Source: Pseudoramibacter alactolyticus ATCC 23263
Lineage (GTDB): Bacteria; Bacillota; Clostridia; Eubacteriales; Eubacteriaceae
Assembly: GCF_000185505.1 (NCBI RefSeq)
Contig: NZ_GL622359.1
Location: forward strand, 1,718,021-1,782,020
Length of the DNA: 64,000 nucleotides
Reading direction: 5' to 3'
Shown here: positions 26,045 to 34,990 of the stretch, in pieces
Numbering within the stretch: the stretch's first letter is position 1
Layout of the letters: every line of letters begins with the position of its first letter
Position numbers and translations under genes: made by a program
The notes under the pieces: model-generated
Database searches by the model: none
The model's input: the letters and a program-made list of their open reading frames with translations, nothing else
What the model was told of the DNA's origin: nothing

Positions 26045-26494
26045 TTATTTTTTCCTGGTAACGATCACGGTCAGCTTGCCTTCCACGCCGGCTGTCGTTT
26101 TAATTTTAACGGCGAATTTGCCGACGTTGCGAATCGGCTCTGCCAATTCAATTTTGCGCTTATCCACGCTGATACCCAGATCCTTTTCCAGCGCTTCGGC
26201 AATATTTTTGTTGGTCACCGAGCCGAAGAGCGTGCCGTCGTCTGCGGCGCGTTCCTTGATGATGAGCTCCGACGCGTCGATCTGCTGCGCCAGTTCCACC
26301 GCCGCCTGATGGGCCTCGACCCGTTCTTTGGCCAGCCGGGCTTTATGCGCCTCGGCCTTTCGGATGTTTTCCTTGGTGCCCAGCACGCCAAGCTTCTGTT
26401 TGATCAGGTAATTGCGGCCGTATCCGCTTTTTACATTGACGATATCGCCGGCTTTGCCGACGTTCTCCACGTCGGCGGTTAATACAATTTTCAT
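26045..26494 (-). CDS. rplI: 50S ribosomal protein L9
   Basis: The 149-residue protein has the L9 N-terminal signature MKIVLTADVENVGKAGDIV and GYGRNYLI, the long connecting helix (about 45-75) and the C-terminal rRNA-binding domain. It binds domain V of 23S rRNA at the base of the L1 stalk. ATG 26494 overlaps the gdpP stop by four bases, so translation is coupled. Length is normal. Confidence 0.97.
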   Translation of the reverse strand: MKIVLTADVENVGKAGDIVNVKSGYGRNYLIKQKLGVLGTKENIRKAEAHKARLAKERVEAHQAAVELAQQIDASELIIKERAADDGTLFGSVTNKNIAEALEKDLGISVDKRKIELAEPIRNVGKFAVKIKTTAGVEGKLTVIVTRKK

Positions 26495-28464
26495 TCTGAT
26501 GCACTCTCTTTCTTATAAAATTCAATGGCGTCGACCAAAAGGCCCCGCGCCTGATGCAAATCTTCTATATCGTGAAGCTGAGCTCCGGCCATCGTCATAT
26601 GGCCGCCGCCGCCCAATTTTTCCAAAATCATCTGCACGTTCACATCACCCATGGAGCGCCCGCTGATAAAGATTCCGCCCTCGGTTTTCAGCACGATAAA
26701 GGACGCGCCGATGCCCCGGATATTCAGCAGCTCGTCCGCCGCCTGCGCCGCGATGAGCTTGGCGTTTTCCGTGTGGTTTTCATAAAGGGAGATGGCAATG
26801 GTGTTGTCGTAAAATTCGGCGTTGGTCACCGCTTCGGATCGCGCCGCATAGGTTTCAATATCGTTTTGCAGCAGGGTCTTCGCAATAACGGTATCGGCGC
26901 CCTTACGCTTGAGAAAAGACGCCGCCTCGAAGGTGCGCACCCCGGTCTTCACCGTGAACATCTTAGTATCCATGCACATCCCCGCGAGCAGGGCGTTGGC
27001 CTCTGTGGTTTTGATAATATCCTTGTTGTCAAAATACTGAAGCAATTCGGTGACAAGCTCGCAGGTCGACGAGGCGTAGGCCTCCAGATAGGAGAAAATC
27101 ATATCGCTGATGGATTTGCCCGACGCCCGGTGATGGTCGATCACCACGACGTTCGACACCTGATCCAGCAGCTCCGGCATCTCGACGTAGTTAAAATTCT
27201 GGGTGTCCACCACGATGAGCAGAGTCCCTTCCTCCACGAAATCCCGCACTTCCTGGGGGGTCACAAAGGCGTGCGCGTAATGCTCGTCTTTGCTCAGGTA
27301 GTCGATGAGCGAGCGAATGCTCGTGTTGATCTCCTTAAGCACGTAGCGGCATTCCCGGTTGAGGCTGCGGCAGGCGCCCATCAGCCCCACCGCCGAACCG
27401 AGGCAGTCCATATCCGGCGTCTGATGTCCCATGATCACCACGTTGTGGGCATCGACCATTTGATCGCGCAGAGCGTGTGCCTTGATGCGCGCCTTGACCT
27501 TGGTGCGTTTTTCCTTGGCCTCGGTCTTGCCCCCGTAATAAGCGTTCTTGTCATCCATGCTGACCACACATTGGTCGCCGCCCCGGGCCAGTGCCACATC
27601 GAGCGCCGACCGGGACATGGCATCCGCATCCTGGATGGATTTGCGCTCGTCCGATAAGCCGATGCCAATGCTCAGCGTGACCGGCAGGTTTTCCATACTC
27701 ACATCCCGAATTTCATCCAGCAGATGAAAATGCTCCCGCTCCATAATCATCAGGGCATCCCGGTTAAAAACAGCCAAATAATGATTGTTTTCGTATTTTT
27801 GAATGATCGCGCCGTTGCGCTGGGCCCATTGCACCAAGATCACATCGATCTTCCCCAGGAGGATCGACCGTTCCTGCACCGTCAGCTGTTCGCTGATATC
27901 GTCGTAATTGTCGATTTGGATATAGGCGAATACGGTCTGGCTGTGGCGATACCTGGCCTCAAGCTGCTTGAGGTGGGTGATGTCGTTAAAATTGAGCAGA
28001 TACAATGATTGATTGCCATGGGTAAAGGCCGAAATCACCAGGGTGTACCAATGCTCCTGGAAAGCCAGCTCCCGAAAACTGCCGTCCAGTTTTTGGCCAT
28101 TTTCCGGCTTAATCTTTAACGTCTCAAAAATTTGAACCCCTTTTTTGCCGAGCTCCCGGCCGAAGGTGCGGATAAACGCGCGATTAGGAATCAGGCATAC
28201 GCCTTCCCCGTCGACCACCACCGAAGGCGAGGGCATTTCGTACATTCGGTCGCGGTTGATCTTTGCCACCTGCCGGGAAACGGCTTTATAGCTTTCTTCC
28301 TCGCGTTCGGCCTTCAGGTCGTTTTCCCATCCTTGAAGTCCGGCGACAAAAACCGCCAATACCAGCATGACCACACCCGCCATGTGATTGTATCGGATGA
28401 GCAGCAAGCTGATGATGACCGCAATGATCGCCATCACATTAAAGTGTTTGAGAAATTTCATCAT
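26491..28464 (-). CDS. gdpP: c-di-AMP phosphodiesterase GdpP (DHH/DHHA1)
   Basis: The 657-residue protein has two N-terminal membrane helices (about 10-24, 28-45), a PAS-like region (about 75-165), and a degenerate GGDEF domain (about 175-305). The DHH-DHHA1 phosphodiesterase has GHQTPDMD (346-353), VVDT (D420), DHH (443-445) and the C-terminal GGGGHMTMAG. It hydrolyses c-di-AMP to pApA and so affects K+ and osmotic balance, including KtrA, which is encoded in this window. It overlaps yybS and rplI by four bases each. All catalytic metal ligands look intact. Confidence 0.92.
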   Translation of the reverse strand: MMKFLKHFNVMAIIAVIISLLLIRYNHMAGVVMLVLAVFVAGLQGWENDLKAEREEESYKAVSRQVAKINRDRMYEMPSPSVVVDGEGVCLIPNRAFIRTFGRELGKKGVQIFETLKIKPENGQKLDGSFRELAFQEHWYTLVISAFTHGNQSLYLLNFNDITHLKQLEARYRHSQTVFAYIQIDNYDDISEQLTVQERSILLGKIDVILVQWAQRNGAIIQKYENNHYLAVFNRDALMIMEREHFHLLDEIRDVSMENLPVTLSIGIGLSDERKSIQDADAMSRSALDVALARGGDQCVVSMDDKNAYYGGKTEAKEKRTKVKARIKAHALRDQMVDAHNVVIMGHQTPDMDCLGSAVGLMGACRSLNRECRYVLKEINTSIRSLIDYLSKDEHYAHAFVTPQEVRDFVEEGTLLIVVDTQNFNYVEMPELLDQVSNVVVIDHHRASGKSISDMIFSYLEAYASSTCELVTELLQYFDNKDIIKTTEANALLAGMCMDTKMFTVKTGVRTFEAASFLKRKGADTVIAKTLLQNDIETYAARSEAVTNAEFYDNTIAISLYENHTENAKLIAAQAADELLNIRGIGASFIVLKTEGGIFISGRSMGDVNVQMILEKLGGGGHMTMAGAQLHDIEDLHQARGLLVDAIEFYKKESASE

Positions 28465-29429
28465 CGTCGCTTGCCCTCTCTTAAAATAATGCGCAGCCGC
28501 AGGGGGGTGTAGGCGTCGAGCACCCCGAGAATCGACAGGATACTTAAACTCGACGGCACGACCATCACAATGAGCACGATCACGGTCTTGCGCCCCATGC
28601 TTTCCCGGGGCAGACGGCGGTTAAAAAACCAAAAACAAAACGACAAGCCCATCAGCCCGTACACAAAGGTCGTGATCCCCATGAGGGTGAGCACATACAG
28701 ATTGCTGCCGGCGCCGGCAAGCTGGGCCACGAGCAGCCCTATCAGCACGATAAAAAGAAAATCCCGCAGAGATTTCGGCAGCCGCCAATGACTGAGCGGC
28801 AGCACCCGAGGCTGTGCGATCTGAAGCCGCGCCAGTATCAAATCGAGCAGCAAGTTAAGGATCCAGCTGATGCCAAAGGGAATGAGCAGCACCATGGTTG
28901 GAAAATCCCGCTTCATCTGGACGAGTGCCTGTCCAAATACCTTGGCCGTCCGGCCGATCTGTGCGGCACTGTAATGTCCTGCCGCCGCATAAACCTTGAG
29001 CCATTGGGCGGTCGCTGTTTGCATCTGACGAAAAAAGACCTGCACAAAGGCGTGCCCCGTCACCGCCTGATAGATGATCATCAGCCCAATCAAAAAGACC
29101 AAACAGCCGAAATAACCGAGACCGATTCGCCGGAAGCCGTCCGCCCCCTTGCTCAGGCCGTAGCCCAGCGCACAGCCCACCAGCAAAAAATACAGCGCAA
29201 AGCTGATGCCGGCCCCGACGCCGACGATCGCCGCCAGCAGGGCCATCGCGCCGAGACTGGCCGTGACCGCCGCCGCCAGACGCTGCCGCACCGCCAAAAC
29301 GGCGATCGGCAGCGCCGATAAAAGATAAAAAAAGATCATCAGGGGAAAGTGCAGCGACAACAGCGATAGAACCACTGCGGCTGCAGCTGTCGCTATTCCC
29401 TCCGTGATCGCCTGTGGTTTCAAATGCAT
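28461..29429 (-). CDS. yybS: YybS family membrane protein (DUF2232)
   Basis: The 322-residue protein has about eight hydrophobic segments and matches the DUF2232/YybS family by length, topology and position directly upstream of gdpP (yybT), rplI and dnaB, the order also seen in Bacillus. Its biochemical role is not established. The architecture resembles small-molecule transporter S-components. GAGGATTTC precedes ATG 29429. It begins the five-gene transcript and overlaps gdpP by four bases. Confidence 0.8.
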   Translation of the reverse strand: MHLKPQAITEGIATAAAAVVLSLLSLHFPLMIFFYLLSALPIAVLAVRQRLAAAVTASLGAMALLAAIVGVGAGISFALYFLLVGCALGYGLSKGADGFRRIGLGYFGCLVFLIGLMIIYQAVTGHAFVQVFFRQMQTATAQWLKVYAAAGHYSAAQIGRTAKVFGQALVQMKRDFPTMVLLIPFGISWILNLLLDLILARLQIAQPRVLPLSHWRLPKSLRDFLFIVLIGLLVAQLAGAGSNLYVLTLMGITTFVYGLMGLSFCFWFFNRRLPRESMGRKTVIVLIVMVVPSSLSILSILGVLDAYTPLRLRIILREGKRR

Positions 29430-29539
29430 GAAATCCTCGATTCTCTGATTAATTCATTTCAATTGACAAATGCTCGCGACCCTGTTGCCTCATGAAAAGC
29501 CGCCATGCCAAACCAAACGCCGTCATCATATGACTGTTT

Positions 29540-29548
29540 ATTATAACA
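29540..29548 (-). promoter_or_regulatory. Possible extended -10 promoter for yybS-gdpP-rplI-dnaB-rsmI
   Basis: Minus-strand TGTTATAAT matches an extended -10, with no clear -35. It lies about 110 bases upstream of yybS, and this gap holds no other gene. Confidence 0.45.
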
Positions 29549-29647
29549 TATCCCGCCAAAAATCGAGAATTTAATTTTGATCTCAGTTCTCTGTGATTCA
29601 ATGAATGCTGCAAAGATCACATTAAAAATATCAGGAGGTGGCGCTGA

Positions 29648-29917
29648 ATGCTTCGCTATTATCTTCAGGTTTTCGGCCGGGTCCAGGGTGTCGGCTTTCG
29701 CTACACCGCCGCCCAGCTGGCCAGGGCCTATGCCCTCACCGGCTGGGCCCGAAATTGCTATGACGGTTCGGTGGAACTGGAGATTCAGGGGGATCCCGCC
29801 GATATCGATTTATTTATCAGACAATTGAACGATCATAGGTGGATTCGCATCGACCGCATCACCCGGGAGAAGCGCCCGCTCTCCGCAGGTGAAAAGGAAT
29901 TTTGTGTGCGCTATTAA
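29648..29917 (+). CDS. acyP: Acylphosphatase
   Basis: The 89-residue protein carries the acylphosphatase signature VFGRVQGVGFRY (8-19), with the catalytic Arg at about 18 and Asn in GWARNCYDGSVE. It hydrolyses acyl phosphates such as acetyl phosphate. A strong AGGAGGTGG precedes ATG 29648. It is the only plus-strand gene in the long minus-strand tract leading to oriC and is followed by a terminator shared with rpsR. Confidence 0.93.
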   Translation: MLRYYLQVFGRVQGVGFRYTAAQLARAYALTGWARNCYDGSVELEIQGDPADIDLFIRQLNDHRWIRIDRITREKRPLSAGEKEFCVRY

Positions 29918-29939
29918 CCCAATAACATCAACGGCAATA

Positions 29940-29971
29940 AAAAAACAGAAGGAATTTCCTTCTGTTTTTTT
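29940..29971. terminator. Bidirectional terminator between acyP and rpsR
   Basis: AAAAAACAGAAGGAA/TTCCTTCTGTTTTTT is a near-perfect hairpin with A and T runs on each side. Confidence 0.9.
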
Positions 29972-29993
29972 GAATTCGGTTATGAATAACGGC

Positions 29994-30218
29994 TTAGTCT
30001 GCCTGATAGGGCAGCAGCGCCATGTTGCGGGCGCGGTTAACCGCTTGGGTAATCTTGCGCTGGTGCTTGGCGCAGGCACCGGTGGCCCGTCTCGGTAAAA
30101 TTTTGCCTCTTTCAGAAATGTATTTCTTTAAGGTGGCAATGTCTTTGTAATCCACGACCATGTCTTCGTGTTCGCAGAATTCGCAGACCTTTCTTCTTCT
30201 TCTAAATGGTCTCGGCAT
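29994..30218 (-). CDS. rpsR: 30S ribosomal protein S18
   Basis: The 74-residue protein has the S18 core ([40 protein letters not shown]). It keeps cysteines at KVCEFC and GAC, which marks it as the zinc-binding C+ form. It pairs with S6 on the 30S platform. It is the last gene of rpsF-ssb-rpsR, the conserved order in Bacillota. S6:S18 may feed back on this operon through its leader. Confidence 0.96.
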   Translation of the reverse strand: MPRPFRRRRKVCEFCEHEDMVVDYKDIATLKKYISERGKILPRRATGACAKHQRKITQAVNRARNMALLPYQAD

Positions 30219-30229
30219 AATTTTCTCCT

Positions 30230-30673
30230 TTAGAACGGAACATCGTCATCGTCTGCCATCAGATGAAATTCATCGTCCATATCATCATCCAACGGCATGT
30301 TGTTTTGCGGCGCCGGCTGACTGCTGCGATTATTGCTGTAACCGCCGCCGCTGGCGTCATTGCGGCTGCCGATAAAGTCAAACTCTTCCAGAACCACCTC
30401 GGTGACGTAGCGCTTGCTGCCGTCCTGGGCCTGGTAATTCCGCGTTTGCAGGCGGCCGTTGAGCGCGATCTGGCGCCCCTTGCTCAGATACTGGCTGATG
30501 ACTTCCGCCTGTTTCCCCCAAGCAACCACATTAAAGAAATCGGCGGTGGGCTGGCCGTCTCTTTGGAAACGCCTGTCCACTGCGACTGCAAAAGTCGTCA
30601 TCGAAGTGCCGCTCGCCGTCGAGCGCAATTCCGGATCGCGGGCTAATCGGCCAACCAGCATGACTTTGTTCAT
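30230..30673 (-). CDS. ssb: Single-stranded DNA-binding protein
   Basis: The 147-residue SSB has an N-terminal OB fold ([17 protein letters not shown] to about residue 105), a low-complexity Ser/Asn/Gln linker, and the acidic tip DDDDVPF that recruits partners. It coats ssDNA during replication, recombination and repair. It lies between rpsF and rpsR as usual. The protein is slightly shorter than many homologues because of a short linker. Confidence 0.96.
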   Translation of the reverse strand: MNKVMLVGRLARDPELRSTASGTSMTTFAVAVDRRFQRDGQPTADFFNVVAWGKQAEVISQYLSKGRQIALNGRLQTRNYQAQDGSKRYVTEVVLEEFDFIGSRNDASGGGYSNNRSSQPAPQNNMPLDDDMDDEFHLMADDDDVPF

Positions 30674-30694
30674 GGTTCTATCCTTTCTCTTTCC

Positions 30695-30982
30695 TTATTT
30701 TTCCTTGGCAATGATGATATCGCGGATATAGCTATCGTTGATCAGGTACAGATGGTTCAAGTCGTCCAGAACGGAATTTTCCGCCTTGAAGTCGATCACG
30801 ACATAGTAACCGTCTGTATACTTGTTGTCGATCGTGTAAGCCAGTTTGCGGCTACCCCATTCGTCGACGTTTTCCACCTCACCCGCTTTTTCGATGATGG
30901 CTTTCACGCGGGCGACTTCGGCATCGATCGCTTCCTTTTCCAATTCCGGTACTAAAACAAACATGGTTTCGTAGGCCTTCAT
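30695..30982 (-). CDS. rpsF: 30S ribosomal protein S6
   Basis: The 95-residue S6 protein (MKAYETMFVLVPELEKE; WGSRKLAY; DGYYVVIDF) binds S18 and the central domain of 16S rRNA. AAGGAGGTG precedes ATG 30982. It is first in the rpsF-ssb-rpsR operon and is preceded by a structured leader that resembles the S6:S18-binding autoregulatory motif. Confidence 0.96.
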   Translation of the reverse strand: MKAYETMFVLVPELEKEAIDAEVARVKAIIEKAGEVENVDEWGSRKLAYTIDNKYTDGYYVVIDFKAENSVLDDLNHLYLINDSYIRDIIIAKEK

Positions 30983-31007
30983 GGTTTCACCTCCTTATGG
31001 TCTTTTG

Positions 31008-31088
31008 GTACAGGGTTGGACTGCCCTGCGGCAGGGGTGTGCCTGCTTCGTGCCGGATTTCGCCGGCGTCAGCGCATACCCTCTGTAC
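31008..31088 (-). ncRNA. Probable S6:S18-binding leader RNA of rpsF
   Basis: In the minus-strand leader, GTACAGAGGGT (31078-31088) can pair with ACCCTGTAC (31008-31016). It encloses two GC-rich stems, one with a CTGCCGCAG apical element carrying the CCG expected from the S6:S18 motif. The placement just ahead of rpsF matches the known regulator. Structure was judged by eye. Confidence 0.6.
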
Positions 31089-31109
31089 AAGGATACTTGT
31101 AGCTTTCTA

Positions 31110-31137
31110 ATTATATCAGATTTTACGCCGCAATCAA
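31110..31137 (-). promoter_or_regulatory. rpsF-ssb-rpsR promoter
   Basis: On the minus strand TTGATT, 16 bases, then TATAAT. The -35 touches the end of the upstream DUF951 gene. Confidence 0.7.
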
Positions 31138-31141
31138 GCTT

Positions 31142-31357
31142 TTATTCTGCTTTTTCTTCCGCCGCTTCGAGTATTTTTTTAAGCATGCGCTCAAATTTCT
31201 GCCGCGGCAGCATCACGATATGCCCGCAGCCGGTGCAGCGGATTTTGATATCGGCGCCCATGCGGATGATTTCCCACGCATTGGTGCCGCAGGGATGCTG
31301 CTTTTTCATCATCACAATGTCCCCAAGAGCATATTGTTTTTTTTCCATTATCGACAC
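31142..31357 (-). CDS. DUF951 small zinc-ribbon-like protein (YyzM)
   Basis: The 71-residue protein matches DUF951: KKQHPCGTNAWEIIRMGADIKIRCTGCGH followed by VMLPR. The cysteine set (C in HPCG, then CTGC) suggests a metal site. Its function is unknown, though it is nearly always found near rpsF or ychF in Bacillota. The reading starts at GTG 31357, very close behind AAGGAGGG; ATG 31348 is an alternative with a 12-base spacing. It directly follows mscS. Confidence 0.8.
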   Translation of the reverse strand: MSIMEKKQYALGDIVMMKKQHPCGTNAWEIIRMGADIKIRCTGCGHIVMLPRQKFERMLKKILEAAEEKAE

Positions 31358-31368
31358 GTCCCTCCTTT

Positions 31369-32241
31369 TTAATCGGCTGCATTTTGTTCGACGATCATTT
31401 TCTTCTTCGGCGCCTTGATCCGGGCGGTCGCCATCGCCGCCATTAAAATTTGGCGCATTTGAGCCTCCGCCGCTACCCGATGGGCCGCATCGCTTTTTAC
31501 ATAAACCCGGATGGTCACCGCGTCTTTATCCATCTGGGCCACGCCCCCCACCTGGGGTCTTTCCGGAAAATGCTCGGCATCGTCGCTCTTGTAAACCTCG
31601 TCGCAGACGCGGTTGGCCACATCGATCGCCCGGGCAACATCCTCGCCATAGGCAATATCGATATCCACGCCATGGCTGAGCAGTCCCCGGGAATGGTTCA
31701 CCAAATGATTGATTTCCCCGTTGCGGATCATGAAAAGACTGCCGTCAATCAGGCGCACCTTGGTCATCATCGTGCCGATGTTTTCCACCACGCCGTAGTG
31801 ATCGTCCTCGATCTCGACGTAATCCCCCACGTAAAACTGCTCCTGAAACACGATAAAGAAACCGCAGATCAGATCCTCGACGATGCGCTTGGCCCCGAAA
31901 CCAATGGCCACCGTTCCGACGCCGGCCACGGTCAGCAGCGCCCCGACATTGACAAAATACGAGAAGATCAGCAAGATCCCGCAGACCATGATCACCGTGT
32001 TGACGGCCGATTTGGTCACCTTGGCCATGGTTCGGTTGCGCTTGGCGTCCTGCAGGGTGGTAACCGCGGTTTTCTTGCGGATGACAAAAATGCTCTGGGT
32101 GACCTTGTCGGCAATGCGCATGGCGATGAGCATGATCACCAGTGTCACCGCCACTGAAATGAGTTTGCTGATGATCACCGTCGTGTTGATGTCGCCCACA
32201 AATTTCCAGAATACCGATGCAAATGTTGCGTTCTTGCCCAT
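31369..32241 (-). CDS. mscS: Small-conductance mechanosensitive channel (MscS family)
   Basis: The 290-residue protein has three membrane helices. The third is the Gly/Ala-rich pore helix (about 100-120, VGALLTVAGVGTVAIGFGAKRIVEDLICGFFIVFQE region), followed by the MscS beta domain VGDYVEIEDDHYGVVENIG and an alpha/beta C-terminus. It opens under membrane tension to release solutes in hypo-osmotic shock. The gene pairs with a DUF951 gene 11 bases downstream. MscL is encoded separately at 61 kb. Confidence 0.92.
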   Translation of the reverse strand: MGKNATFASVFWKFVGDINTTVIISKLISVAVTLVIMLIAMRIADKVTQSIFVIRKKTAVTTLQDAKRNRTMAKVTKSAVNTVIMVCGILLIFSYFVNVGALLTVAGVGTVAIGFGAKRIVEDLICGFFIVFQEQFYVGDYVEIEDDHYGVVENIGTMMTKVRLIDGSLFMIRNGEINHLVNHSRGLLSHGVDIDIAYGEDVARAIDVANRVCDEVYKSDDAEHFPERPQVGGVAQMDKDAVTIRVYVKSDAAHRVAAEAQMRQILMAAMATARIKAPKKKMIVEQNAAD

Positions 32242-32278
32242 AATTCTCCTTTAATTGGTTCAGTTTTTGCCAGGATTC

Positions 32279-32303
32279 TAAAAAATGCAGCCGAAGCTGC
32301 ATT
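32279..32303 (-). terminator. Terminator after the parB-proximal membrane gene
   Basis: On the minus strand AATGCAGC/GCTGCATT with a TTCG loop is followed by T6. It separates the noc-parA-parB run from mscS. Confidence 0.9.
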
Positions 32304-32324
32304 GGAATACGCTTTGCTGATCGC

Positions 32325-33266
32325 TTACTGCCCATCGCCCTGATCTTTTTTCTTACGGATCTTTTTCGGATCGATCCAGCCCGGGCTTTCGCCGTCCTGA
32401 CGCTTGGCCGGCTTTCTCATCCGCCGTTCCTGAAGGGCGGCCGCCCGCTCTTTACGCCTTTCTTCCCTCATGACTTTTTCAACCATTTTGTCCGTAACGG
32501 GCGAAAAGGCTTCCGTCTCGATAATCGAAGGCGATTCCACATCGCTGAACGGATCTTTCCGGGTCGGGCGCCCCATGCGTTCGCGATCGGCCGCCCGCCA
32601 TCTGACTTTTGACACTGAAGCGGATGCCGCCGATTTAACCGGTGCCGCCGCCATGGTCGCTGCTCTCTGAGCTTCGGTTTCCGCCTGTTCGGCCTGGAGT
32701 TTTTCTGCCAGAGCTTTGCGCCGGCGTTCTTTGGCTTCGGTGGCTTCCCGCTGTTTTTTGCCCAGCATAAATCCGATGGACTGCAGCGCCACCATCAGCG
32801 CCAACACCATCAGGAAAAAGGCAATCATCGGCACCTTCGCGCCCATGACATGATAAATCACCCCATAGGGGAAGTACAAAAACAGCGTCGGCGCGATGCC
32901 AAAGGTCAGCCCGTTCCACACGCCGGCAAAGGATGCGTTGCCGCCAAATTGCATGATTAACAGTGCAATGACTGTGAACAGCACCGTCGGCAGCATGCAC
33001 AGCAGCAGATACGGTCCGTAATTTCGGTCGTCGTCATCGGTGGAATTGGCAAAGGCTTTATAGGTGAAGAACACCCAATAGGCTGCCACGATGGCCAAGG
33101 CGGCAATGCCAAATCCCAAAGGATACCGGTCATCGCCTCTCGCGGTCTGAATGACGTCTAAAACGCCTTTGAGCACCAGGATAATCAATAAATTAAAAAT
33201 ATTCCCGATGAGTGCCGTCGTCAATGAATTGATTTTTCGCCGAATATGAAATTTTCTCGAATTCAT
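32325..33266 (-). CDS. Uncharacterised multi-pass membrane protein with charged tail
   Basis: I do not recognise this 313-residue protein. It has about five hydrophobic segments (18-36, 50-69, 85-106, 118-140, 146-167), then a cytoplasmic-looking tail of about 145 residues rich in Lys, Arg, Glu and Ala. The tail has coiled-coil character at 168-200 and many RRK/ERR clusters further on. TAGGAGG precedes ATG 33266. It starts only 10 bases after parB, and the next terminator lies after it, so it seems to be the last gene of the rsmG-noc-parA-parB transcript. A link to chromosome segregation or cell division is possible but rests on position alone. Confidence 0.75.
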   Translation of the reverse strand: MNSRKFHIRRKINSLTTALIGNIFNLLIILVLKGVLDVIQTARGDDRYPLGFGIAALAIVAAYWVFFTYKAFANSTDDDDRNYGPYLLLCMLPTVLFTVIALLIMQFGGNASFAGVWNGLTFGIAPTLFLYFPYGVIYHVMGAKVPMIAFFLMVLALMVALQSIGFMLGKKQREATEAKERRRKALAEKLQAEQAETEAQRAATMAAAPVKSAASASVSKVRWRAADRERMGRPTRKDPFSDVESPSIIETEAFSPVTDKMVEKVMREERRKERAAALQERRMRKPAKRQDGESPGWIDPKKIRKKKDQGDGQ

Positions 33267-33275
33267 GCAAACCTC

Positions 33276-34178
33276 CTATTTTAATAAATCCAAAATGCGA
33301 TTCAGATCCTCCAGGGAATAGTATGCCAGTTCGATCTTGCCCTTTCCTTTTTTCCCTTGGGGAATGATGCGCACACCTGTCTTAAATTGATCGCGCAGAT
33401 GATCCTCCACGTCGACGATATAAGGATCTCGCTCGATTTTCGGCCGAGGTTTTTTCGGATTTTTGAGCGCCTGCACTTTTTTCTCGGTTTCACGAACCGA
33501 ATATTTTTTCTGAACAATCTCTTTAGCCAGGACCGCCATCTGCCTGGGATCCTCCAATCCCAAAAGAGCCCGCGCATGACCCGACGACAATAGGTCTTCC
33601 AATACCATTTCCCGGACCGACTCCGGCAGCTTGAGCAGCCGCATGGTGTTGGTGACGGCGGTCCGGCTTTTCCCAATGCGGATGCCGATCTCCCCCTGAG
33701 TCAGATGATAGGCCTTGGTCAAATGCTCATAGGCCATTGCTTCTTCAATGGGGTTCAGATCTTCCCGCTGCACATTTTCGATCAGCGCGATTTCAATCAC
33801 GTCCCGGGCGGGCAAATCCCTAACGATCACCGGCACCTGCTTGAGCCCAGCTATCCTGGACGCCCGCCATCGTCTTTCCCCGGCGATAATCGAATAGCCT
33901 TTATCCTCCGGCTTGACGACCAAAGGCTGCAAAATGCCGTGCTCCCGAATGGAGACCGACAGCTCTTCTAAAGCCTGTTTGTCAAATTGCTTTCGCGGCT
34001 GCCCCTTGCTCGGCCTGATTTTGTCAATCGCCACTTCAAAGACCAGCTGATCCGGCGCCGGAGCTTCTGAACCGGCCTGATCGCCGGCGATAATATCGCC
34101 GCTGTCATCAAAATGCACATCCTCGGAAATGAGGGCGGCCAGTCCCTTGCCCAGCCCCTTGTGTTTACGCGTTGCCAT
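33276..34178 (-). CDS. parB: Chromosome partitioning protein ParB (Spo0J)
   Basis: The 300-residue CTP-dependent DNA clamp binds parS and loads SMC. It has a basic GLGKGLAAL N-terminus for ParA interaction, the ParB/Srx domain with GERRWRA and ENVQREDLNPIEEA, and a helix-turn-helix with GKSRTAVTNTMRLL (parS contact). A C-terminal dimer domain completes it. ATG 34178 follows GGGAGG; the open frame extends upstream inside parA without a binding site. It overlaps parA by 14 bases. Two parS-like sites lie in this window. Confidence 0.95.
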   Translation of the reverse strand: MATRKHKGLGKGLAALISEDVHFDDSGDIIAGDQAGSEAPAPDQLVFEVAIDKIRPSKGQPRKQFDKQALEELSVSIREHGILQPLVVKPEDKGYSIIAGERRWRASRIAGLKQVPVIVRDLPARDVIEIALIENVQREDLNPIEEAMAYEHLTKAYHLTQGEIGIRIGKSRTAVTNTMRLLKLPESVREMVLEDLLSSGHARALLGLEDPRQMAVLAKEIVQKKYSVRETEKKVQALKNPKKPRPKIERDPYIVDVEDHLRDQFKTGVRIIPQGKKGKGKIELAYYSLEDLNRILDLLK

Positions 34179-34947
34179 GTTGCTGCCTCCCGATAAATTC
34201 CTTGGCAAATTCCTGATACGCGGCAGACCCCCTGGATCTGGGCGCGTATTCAAAAATGGTCTCGCCGTAACTCGGCGCCTCGGCCAGACGAATATTTCTC
34301 GGAATCTTTGTATGATACACCTTGTTTCTGAAATAATCCGTCACTTCATCAGACACCTGCATGGATAAATTAGTCCGCCTGTCGTACATGGTAAGTAAAA
34401 CCCCTTCGATATCCAGGGCGGGATTCAATCCTTTTTTAACCAAACTGATGGTGCTGATCAGCTGTCCCACCCCTTCCAGCGCATAATATTCGCATTGAAT
34501 GGGAATGAGCACCGAGTCGGAAGCGGCCAGCGCGTTGATCGTCAACAGCCCCAGCGAAGGCGGGCAATCGATAAAGACAAAATCGTAATAATCTTTGATC
34601 GGCGTGATCACCTTGCGCAATTTGGTTTCCCGCTGGGCCATTTTGGTCAGCTCGATCTCCGAACCGGCCAGCTCGATATTCGACGGCAAAATGTTTAACC
34701 GGTCATATCCCGTGGTTAAAATGATCTCCCGCAAATCTAAATCGCCAATCAGCGCGTCGTAAATACTCTTTTCAAGCTGATTTTTATCCAGCCCAAAACC
34801 ACTCGTCGTGTTGCCCTGGGGATCGATATCGACGGTCAGCACGCGGTAGCCGTCCATGCTCAGCGCTGTTGTCAAATTCATGCAGGTAGTCGTCTTGCCG
34901 ACGCCGCCTTTTTGATTAAAGATCGCGACGACTTTTGATCTTGACAT
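34165..34947 (-). CDS. parA: Chromosome partitioning ATPase ParA (Soj)
   Basis: The 260-residue Walker-type ATPase has the deviant Walker A KGGVGKTT (13-20), DIDPQGN and IDCPPSLG. It dimerises with ATP on DNA, moves origins with ParB, and in Bacillota also modulates DnaA. ATG 34947 is preceded by AAAGGAA. It lies between noc and parB and overlaps parB by 14 bases. Assignment is secure. Confidence 0.95.
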   Translation of the reverse strand: MSRSKVVAIFNQKGGVGKTTTCMNLTTALSMDGYRVLTVDIDPQGNTTSGFGLDKNQLEKSIYDALIGDLDLREIILTTGYDRLNILPSNIELAGSEIELTKMAQRETKLRKVITPIKDYYDFVFIDCPPSLGLLTINALAASDSVLIPIQCEYYALEGVGQLISTISLVKKGLNPALDIEGVLLTMYDRRTNLSMQVSDEVTDYFRNKVYHTKIPRNIRLAEAPSYGETIFEYAPRSRGSAAYQEFAKEFIGRQQHGNA

Positions 34948-34990
34948 GGGATTCCTTTCTTTGTTTCGCATTCCGGAACGATTCGGCATC

